From Paralithodes platypus (Eukaryota > Arthropoda > Malacostraca > Decapoda > Lithodidae): a DNA stretch of 64,000 bases. Made by a program: the position numbers and the translations under genes. The notes beneath the pieces were generated by a model. That model worked only from the letters and a program-made list of their open reading frames with translations. It was not told the origin of the DNA and made no database searches. This document shows positions 56,973 through 64,000 of this stretch, piece by piece. Where the stretch lies: contig CM064501.1 of the NCBI GenBank assembly GCA_032716605.1, positions 25,513,014 through 25,577,013 of the forward strand. The letters are read 5' to 3'. Position 1 is the stretch's first letter. Each line of letters starts with the position of its first letter.

Positions 56973-58033
56973 TCTCTTCAGCTGGTGTGTTTTGAAGGCT
57001 GGCCTGCTAGATTGTGTTATGTATTGCCTTAATAAACTAATTGCTGGTGGAATTGAGTTAACTAATTATTAGTGGGTATATGTGACTATTTATGTGTACA
57101 CAGGAAGGCCTTTAGTCAGTAAGATAACATCGGGGAACATATTTGTGTCCAGAGGTGACTGTAATAGCCAGACATCTTTTGCCCCAGGCCATGAACGCCG
57201 GCAGATTTTGGCGCCAAGCGCGCTGCTTCCCCCCTCATCTGCTTGTTTGTGCGTCTCTCTGGCAGACGTACGATTAGTCTTTATATAATTTGTAGATTTA
57301 GTTTTCTTACTCTTCATTAATATATATTAATGAAGTATTCTATATTATTATTAGTTGAGTTAATTTGTTTAATTGTAGTGAGAGTAGTTGTATTTCTGTC
57401 CTGTACGATAACTTTACTGACCAAGGACTCGATAGAAAGTAGGATTTGAGGAAAGTCAGTTCACCTCTCGCCTCTGCTTCGCCAAGACCTCACCATGGGT
57501 TACCCTGAGTTTGTGTCCTGCCTTGTATAACTATATCTCCATAGATAAGTATTATTATGTTGTATTGTATGATTATGTTGTATTGTGTGAATGTAAGGAT
57601 AGATGTATAAAGTGTAATTTATATGTAAATAATATCCATACTTTTAAATTATCTTTTCATCCATACCTACCTTATTTATTTGCATGTAGCCTACTATCAT
57701 TCAAATAACTTAAAGATCTAAATACTTTAAATATTCTGTGGTTCTAAAAGAAAGTAAACGGCAATGAGTTCTTCTTTACAGTAAACTAAAGTGGATACTT
57801 GAATACCTTTCATATAAATCTTAAAGGATTTATGAAAGCATAAGTTATTCTACTGACATTTAAAGAAAACTTAATAATATCAATTATATGACTCTGATTG
57901 ACTTGTTGTATAGTAATAGGATTTCGCTGGAGGATAATTATTAACCTTGCAGTCTAGTTTTGAGTGGTTAACTTCCATTCTTATAGTACTACGGTGATAA
58001 CAGTTGTGTTGCCTTTTCATTGGAGTTAATCAT
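56973..58033. other. No gene seen
   Basis: About 1 kb, AT-rich between 57300 and 57900. The 5' end of the minus-strand gypsy element should lie here but was not recognised. Confidence 0.45.
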
Positions 58034-60206
58034 TGTGACGCCTCCCGGCGCTAGCAGAATGGTTGCGTGGGGCATTGCGGCTCGCTAGCGCTCGCCAGGA
58101 TGGGGGGATGGGCTACAGTTGTCCTAGAATGATCTGCTCTCTTTTATTAGTGTCGTGTTGCCACAGACAGTCTAGAAATGGTCTTTGTTTTGGTCTGTGA
58201 CCGCGCCCTATATTTTATATTCGCTATAATATAAATGTTGCTTGTGTGGGAGGCGAGCGAGAGCGGGTGAGGGGGTACACCTGGCAGCGGAATGAGCTAT
58301 CACGCGGCTCGCTTGGGCGCTGACGGTGTTGGCGGCCGGGTGGTCAACTAGTCCCTGCTCATCGCGGCCTCGTGTTTTTTACCAGCTCAGAGCTGGCCTG
58401 ACACGCGTATCGTCTACATCCTTTGCAATTCTGTCCCCCATACTCGCCACTTTGCATACTATTTCTCTCTCGACTTCTCCTTTCTCATTCTCTAATCTTT
58501 ATTAAACTCAACATCCCTTCTGGTTTCAGCATAGACGTTCATCGTCGGCCAGTCGTATTGTACGCGAAGCTCTCAGATATTTCCATGTATTAGGCTTTAA
58601 TGAGGTTTGGAGAGACGGACTTTTCCGTGTGTGTCCTCTCTCGGGAAGGTTGTAGACCGGTATATGTCTCCCTGGCAGGGTGTTGAGTGATTCTGCTTAG
58701 TTATTTAAAGCTAGACTAGGGGTAAGGTTACTGTGTCATTGTCTCCGATGTGTGCAGTGTTAGCTAAGCCCTGCACGACATCGACAGGTACTGTGGGAGC
58801 CTGGGTTGTCTTCGGGTGGGTTTACTTTGCGAGCACAGCACTGTGGTGTGAGAGGGCCATAGCCTATCCCTCACAACATAGTGCTGCCTCTTTGTGTTGA
58901 CTTCTGAGGGATCGCCAGGATAGAACTAGGTACTAGAGACCTAGATTTATCAAGAGAGCATCCCCGTCATATAACGTAATCTTCATTATACCACCTTCGG
59001 ACAACGTTAGGCTACGAGCCGCATGCTCGCCCATTGTTGCCCTGCCTTGATACCCCAGCTAGACTTTATTAACCGAGCAGACACTGGTTAGAGATAAGCC
59101 CCCATTATTATATGTATGCCACATTATTATTCACTGCACTTTTGAGCCGAGGTTGTTGTTGAGTTGCACAACCCTAGTAGGCTGTTGCGTTGTGTCACGA
59201 AGCATTTCTTTAGTTGTCGAGCATTACTACCTTTGTGCAGTCTTTATTATTCGCCTGCCTATTATTACTATATGTCCTAGTATTTATTGTGACCCGTATT
59301 CTGCATTATAATTGTTCAAGATTCTTTACGAACATCTTCCCAGCATCAGACTTATTTCAGAAGTTTCCAGTTGATGTTGCAGGACTAGCATTGCACTTTC
59401 TTTAATACCGGAGTGCCAGTTATTTGAGTATCTACCGTAACGTTAATTAATCATGTTACTTATCTTTTCTTTGTGTAACCTAAACGAGTAATCTTTTACT
59501 GTTTGAGAATAGGCTGTTTCATCGAGCGTCAGCCTAGTGTGTGTGCACCAGTTACCGAGTCATAGGATACCTCGTGGTCCAGGCACGACTCAGGGCGGTA
59601 ATGGTGTTTTGTTTTCCAGTTATTAACACCTTACGAGCGGCCTATGCGGTTTATTTATGTGTACCGCACAGCGGGGTGTTTTTAGCCAAAATAGGGCTGT
59701 TTACGTGATCATTTTCATGCCTAAATAAGACCCAGAACGTAAAACAAGTACCTATCCCTGAAAGGGCATAAACAGAGCTTTCGAATGACACCATAACGAT
59801 CCTTGTATGATGGATAGTTTTCTTGCAATAACCGTGCAACGCGAGTGCAAAAAGCAGGTAATTCGGTACTTTCGGTACATAATTGAGTATGTAGCGAGTG
59901 AGAGAGGGAGGAGGGAGCTGAGATTTGTGTCAGTAGGTTCGCCGCGGTGGTCTGGAGCAGTCATACGCTCGCTAGTCTCCTGCCACCACTTGTCTCTCTC
60001 TCTCAGCCACATTACGTGCTGAAATTGCCACTCGAGTTATGTCGAGCGCCGCCACATAGTCCAGCTTTATTTAACTCGACTTATGTTGCTCGCCGCTAAT
60101 TATGGGTTAAGGCAGGGGTTGGATCTAGTGTTACCGTTGTTGCATTTTGCCATTATCTAGTCCAATGTTGAAGAGCCCTGTGTCTTTGAGAACCTGGATC
60201 GTAACA
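58034..60206 (+). mobile_element. Putative 5' LTR of LTR element 3
   Basis: The right edge is well placed: GTAACA (60201-60206) precedes a primer-binding site. The left edge, TGTGACGCCTCCCGG at 58034, is a guess based on a typical TG start; without the 484-bp net MITE insertion it gives ~1.69 kb, close to the 1583-bp LTR of element 1. No second LTR is available to confirm. Confidence 0.45.
59623..60110. mobile_element. TTAA MITE family T3, copy 2 (488 bp)
   Basis: TTAA at 59623-59626 and 60107-60110, with termini CACCTTACGAGCGGC and inward-read CCCATAATTAGCGGC. It appears identical to copy 3 at 61700 except for one base near 60103. It lies in the presumed LTR of element 3. Confidence 0.9.
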
Positions 60207-60208
60207 AA

Positions 60209-60226
60209 TGGCGACCTAGCTCAGGA
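60209..60226 (+). promoter_or_regulatory. Primer-binding site of LTR element 3
   Basis: TGGCGACCTAGCTCAGGA, two bases after the LTR end GTAACA. Shares TGGCGACCT and the closing CAGGA with the site of element 1 (2095-2111). Confidence 0.65.
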
Positions 60227-60544
60227 TCTTGTGAACTAAGAGATAATTGCAGGATTGTTGTGGTCATTTGTTTTATCGAGGAATATAGTGGGCACGTTAA
60301 TTTTTGTTTTGGCAAAGTAGTATAGCACTTGAGAGTCTTCAGACATTTTTGGCAAGTGAATAGTGCTACATAAGAGTTTGGGGTACTTCTTTTCTGAATA
60401 TTGTGGTGAGAAATTTTTGTGAGCATCATGTCTTATACCGGGTCAGAGGAGAATGGAGACACAGTACGTAATGTCGAGACTGAGGAACAACAGTATGATG
60501 AAAGGGTTAATCGGGTGAACTGTGAGGAGGATGCTAGGATATTT

Positions 60545-60783
60545 TTAATAATAATAATAATAATAGTTCTTAAAGCTAGCGCATGCGCCAGCTAAGGATA
60601 ACCCAATAAGGCCGATTAGGCGTATTTCCATTGGGGTCCTGTACTATTACCCCATCCCCTTGCTCATGAGGGACGGTAACAACTTAGTGCTTGTGAAAAA
60701 CCTTTAATGCACCGAGCGTGGGCGCGATCCTGGGCCTTCTGGGTGGAAGTCCAAGACGCTAGTCACTACACCAGCGAGCCGCT
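60545..60783 (-). repeat. tRNA-derived SINE inside gag
   Basis: On the minus strand it starts near CGGCTCGCTGGTGTAGTGAC, with box A-like TGGTGTAGTGACTAGCG and a degenerate box B (GGATCGCGCCC), and ends in (TTA)n at about 60546-60565. The tail type matches the LINE at 12853, which could have supplied the reverse transcriptase. Target-site duplications were not identified. Confidence 0.6.
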
Positions 60784-61699
60784 GGTGCAATGGCCTGTTA
60801 CTGCCGAGCGGTTGGAGGGTATGGATCGGTACGGTCTTCAATGCCTGGCCACAGCTATCGGTCATGCGGTTACTAGCAGCATGACCAAGGATAACTTGAT
60901 AACGTGTGTACTGGGCAGGGTGACTGGTGAGCGAGATGGGTTGAGTGCTCAGAGCCCTTCGGCCATGCTTCCCCTACACTCGACTCCCAGCCATCCCAGT
61001 AGTTTGCCGACCCCGGGTACGCTTCCGCAGTTGGGTGGTGACTGGCAGGGTGGGTTGCCCCTGGGGGGATCACCGGTAATTTCAAACATTGTAGCACCTT
61101 CACCTCCTCAAGGGTTATCTCCAGAATTATTGCTTCAGCTCGAATTAGCTAAGATCGAAGAGAAAAAGGCTATCAGGGCGGGTGAGCAGCAAATAGAGCT
61201 AGCAAAAATCCAAGCTGAGTCGACTAGGTACTGTGCCGACAGGGACGTAGAGAAGTCGCGAGTAGAGACAACGGGACAGCGACTTGGGGCTGGTAACTGT
61301 GCTCATGATCAATCTCTCTCGCACTTATTGAAACTGGTTCCGGTGTTTGATGAGAGTGGTGTAACAGAATTTTTCACACGCTTTGAGAAGAAGTGCCAGG
61401 AACACCAGTGGCCAGAGAATAAATGGGCAGCACTTGTATCCTCTAGATTAATAGGCAAGGGTCTTAAAGCCTACGATGCGTTGCCTATAGAGTCTTGTAT
61501 TATCTATGAGGAACTCAAGGAGGCTGTCCTGAGAGCATACGAACTACAACCAGAGACGTACAGGTTGAAGTTCCGGGGTGTTACCAAGGGTCGGGAGAGC
61601 ACCTTTTTGGAGCATGCCCGGGACCTGTCCGATGCTTTTGGGAATTGGCTGAGGTCGGAGAAAGCTACTACGTTTGACGACATTAAACAGTTGGTGCTT

Positions 61700-62187
61700 T
61701 TAACACCTTACGAGCGGCCTATGCGGTTTATTTATGTGTACCGCACAGCGGGGTGTTTTTAGCCAAAATAGGGCTGTTTACGTGATCATTTTCATGCCTA
61801 AATAAGACCCAGAACGTAAAACAAGTACCTATCCCTGAAAGGGCATAAACAGAGCTTTCGAATGACACCATAACGATCCTTGTATGATGGATAGTTTTCT
61901 TGCAATAACCGTGCAACGCGAGTGCAAAAAGCAGGTAATTCGGTACTTTCGGTACATAATTGAGTATGTAGCGAGTGAGAGAGGGAGGAGGGAGCTGAGA
62001 TTTGTGTCAGTAGGTTCGCCGCGGTGGTCTGGAGCAGTCATACGCTCGCTAGTCTCCTGCCACCACTTGTCTCTCTCTCTCAGCCACATTACGTGCTGAA
62101 ATTGCCACTCGAGTTATGTCGAGCGCCGCCACATAGTCCAGCTTTATTTAACTCGACTTATGTTGCTCGCCGCTAATTAAGGGTTAA
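61700..62187. mobile_element. TTAA MITE family T3, copy 3 (488 bp)
   Basis: TTAA at 61700-61703 and 62184-62187. Inserted inside the SCAN-like part of gag. Near-identical to copy 2. Interior has no gene; the 71-codon frame (61884-62099) is also present in the other copies only because the whole element is repeated. Confidence 0.95.
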
Positions 62188-62716
62188 AGCAGTTTTTCAA
62201 ATGCACGGGCGGCGACCTGACGTTAAACCTTAAAGAAAAGCAACCAAAAACTCTACAGAAGGCAGCTGAGATGGCTGACCTCCGGCTATCACTAATTCGT
62301 GGGTGCGGGTCTGCCCAGCGTAGTGAGGCAGGTAACAAGGGGCGTGACGCCCCACCCCCCCGAGTTATTGATATACCTTATGCAAACAAGTACAAGAGCC
62401 ATGATACCAAGACTGACCACAAGACTAGCACCGTCCCATTTAAGAAGGGGCCGGGCCCTTCCCAGTACCAAGGGAAGCCCAAAGGGGAGTTGGAGTGTTA
62501 TCATTGTCATAAAAAGGGGCACTTTGCAAGAGTCTGTCCTAGCAAACCACCTACAGCAGCTGTGTCTTTGGCCTGCAACATTGGTGTGTCTCCGAAGTCA
62601 TCTGAGTTTGCCCGGGGCAGTTTGTCAGAGGCTGAGGCACAGCCAATGCAGAAGCACCTGGGAGGCTCGAACCCTGCTCAGGATGTTTTTGCGACCATAG
62701 AGGGCGGGGTTGCGTG

Positions 62717-64000
62717 ATGTGGGCGGGGCGCAAGCATGGAGTAGAGGTCTTGCGTGATACAGGTGCTTCCCAGACTCTGATGAAAAACTTGACTGGCTAC
62801 CCTATAAACGCGGCTCGGGTGGTGGTGGTGCAGGGTATTAATGCAACTCGGTCATACCCGCTGGTGCGGTTGGAGTTGGAGGTGGATGGTGTGGCACGTG
62901 AATTGGATGTCGAGATTGTCGAGAAACTGCCAGTGGAGGGCGTCGACCTTTTTCTCGGAAACGACTTTGCAATGCCCGCTTCTGAGGTTCTACCCTTAGT
63001 CGTTGCCGAGAGGCCGGCCGACGTGAGTAGGGAAGAGCAAGAGTGGGTCGAGAGGTGCCAGACACATCCCATGGCGTGTGTTGTCACCCGAGCTCGGGCA
63101 GCTAAAGTGTCACAGCCTAGTCCTCCGTCTTCAGACCAGCGGAGGAACGATCAACAGGAGGAGGCTAAAGCTGGAGTTGGTTTTAAGAGTTTTGACTCGG
63201 CGGCTCTCCTGGGTGATTCAGTATTAGCACCATTACTTAATTCTGGAGTAGCCCCTGGCCCTATCATCGAGAGTGACGAGGCTGGGCATGACGAGTCTCC
63301 ACGACAGCAACGTTATGTACATCGAGAGAGACAGAGGGAGCAGCCCAGTATCGGGGAAGGTCATGCATTGCTCCGGGAGCAGTTAGATCGCTTGGCACCC
63401 TCAGATATACGTCGGTTGAAACTAGAGGACCCTGAGCTCCAAACGTGTGCTAATGGAGCTGTAGAGCTCGACGAGGACGGTGATGCACAGCCAGGAGATT
63501 TTTTTTATTTAGAAGGCATCCTCTATAGGCGTTTTCAAGACCCTAAACGTAGTTGGCAAGAGGGGTCCGGAGTAGTGGACCAGTTGGTGGTGCCACGGGA
63601 GTGCAGGGATAGCCTACTGAGGTTGGCGCATGACATACCACTGGCAGGACATCTAGGAGTGAGAAAAACGGTGGCGGCTTTAGAAAAATTGTTTTGGTGG
63701 CCGGGGTTGAAGGGGCAGGTGGTAACCTGGATAGCAAGGTGTCATACGTGCCAGAGGGTTGGAAAACCTAACCAAACAATTCCGAGAGCCCCGTTGCACC
63801 CCATTCCTGTCAGTGGACCGCCCTTCAGTAAGGTCATCATTGATATGGTCGGGCCCCTAACCCCTGCTAGTGCCGGTAATAAATTTCTATTAACTATCAT
63901 GGATGTGGCCACTCGTTATCCTGATGCATATCCAATGAGAAATGGCACGGCGAAAACTGTTGTCCGGAACCTGCTCTTGTATTGCTCGCGGTATGGTTAC
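62717..64000 (+). CDS. Protease-integrase ORF of a Gmr1-like element, partial
   Basis: The ATG at 62717 overlaps the gag stop (TGATG), and the frame stays open for 428 codons to the window edge. Retropepsin: VLRDTGASQTLM (Asp codon at 62756) and LFLGNDFAM near 62950. A ~200-residue charged linker follows, without any polymerase motif. Integrase: the zinc motif HX6HX29CX2C (His codons 63629 and 63650, Cys 63740 and 63749) with EKLFWWPGLKGQVV, then the core start IDMVGPLTPASAG with the first catalytic Asp at 63842. The core sequence is of Ty3/gypsy type. RT and RNase H should lie between protease and integrase in ordinary gypsy elements but are absent here, so they are either downstream (Gmr1 order) or deleted. 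Translation may couple to gag by reinitiation or -1 frameshift. Confidence 0.85.
   Translation, partial: MWAGRKHGVEVLRDTGASQTLMKNLTGYPINAARVVVVQGINATRSYPLVRLELEVDGVARELDVEIVEKLPVEGVDLFLGNDFAMPASEVLPLVVAERPADVSREEQEWVERCQTHPMACVVTRARAAKVSQPSPPSSDQRRNDQQEEAKAGVGFKSFDSAALLGDSVLAPLLNSGVAPGPIIESDEAGHDESPRQQRYVHRERQREQPSIGEGHALLREQLDRLAPSDIRRLKLEDPELQTCANGAVELDEDGDAQPGDFFYLEGILYRRFQDPKRSWQEGSGVVDQLVVPRECRDSLLRLAHDIPLAGHLGVRKTVAALEKLFWWPGLKGQVVTWIARCHTCQRVGKPNQTIPRAPLHPIPVSGPPFSKVIIDMVGPLTPASAGNKFLLTIMDVATRYPDAYPMRNGTAKTVVRNLLLYCSRYGY

Larger units (their letters stand above)
60428..62717 (+). pseudogene. Gag of LTR element 3, split by a SINE and a MITE
   Basis: The ATG at 60428 starts a frame whose NCEEDARIF matches NEEDARVF of the gag at 2030. 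A SINE interrupts it at about 60545-60783. The frame resumes with a Gln/Glu-rich helix (LELAKIEEKKAIRAGEQQ), capsid-like FTRFEKKCQEHQW and YELQPETYRLKFRG, and a SCAN-like WLRSEKATTFDDIKQLVLL. The T3 MITE (61700-62187) cuts this block; its 484-bp net length accounts exactly for the frame change, and the match to gag 1 resumes after it (AAEMADL). A CCHC knuckle CYHCHKKGHFARVC lies near 62500, and the stop is at 62715-62717. Apart from the insertions the coding sequence looks well preserved. Confidence 0.85.

Overview
This window is eukaryotic intergenic DNA, most likely from an arthropod and plausibly a decapod crustacean. That is inferred from the mix of CR1, RTE and other LINEs, piggyBac and Ty3/gypsy elements, very dense simple repeats (CT, CA, TA, TAA, GATA) and a 15-bp minisatellite. 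No sequence here fixes the species. There is no convincing single-copy host gene. The nearest thing is an intronless cold-shock-domain (Y-box-like) reading frame at 23.2-24.0 kb, broken by an in-frame TGA. Nearly everything else is transposable elements, many of them nested, so that insertion order can be read directly from empty-site/occupied-site comparisons.

Layout. 0-3.7 kb: a minus-strand LTR retrotransposon (LTR 2118-3700, primer-binding site, gag 774-2030) with a TTAA-flanked MITE at 133-777. 4.5-9.7 kb: a 15-bp minisatellite split by a CR1-type LINE (5899-9483). 9.9-22.2 kb: minus-strand LINE pieces; one (14.3-20.5 kb) is split by a 4.3-kb LTR element (15534-19807, target duplication CGTAA) that has a gag-like ORF but no pol. 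22.4-24.8 kb: two TTAA MITEs flanking the cold-shock pseudogene. 24.8-29.5 kb: AT-rich DNA with microsatellites, then a 100-N gap. 29.6-38.8 kb: a second copy of the first LTR element, read-error-like near the gap, carrying a complete piggyBac (31364-36972), an abutting MITE (36973-37620) and a Tigger-like MITE (37835-38312). 38.8-41.0 kb: a truncated piggyBac on the minus strand and another MITE. 41.2-44.4 kb: an RTE-like LINE bounded by a 9-bp target duplication. 44.9-46.8 kb: a decayed CR1 fragment. 46.8-52.5 kb: a second complete piggyBac. 52.6-57.0 kb: a degraded minus-strand gypsy pol. 58.0-64.0 kb: another LTR retrotransposon on the plus strand.

The most interesting object is that last element. 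Its Gag has a SCAN-like capsid end and a CCHC knuckle. Its next ORF starts on an overlapping TGATG and runs protease then directly integrase (HX6HX29CX2C plus a first catalytic Asp), with no reverse transcriptase between them, and stays open to the window edge. That is the Gmr1-type order of Ty3/gypsy elements, described from deuterostomes. The second theme is a set of TTAA-targeting elements: three related piggyBac transposons and at least six MITE copies. One MITE family has two copies that I read as differing at one base, which implies recent mobilisation.
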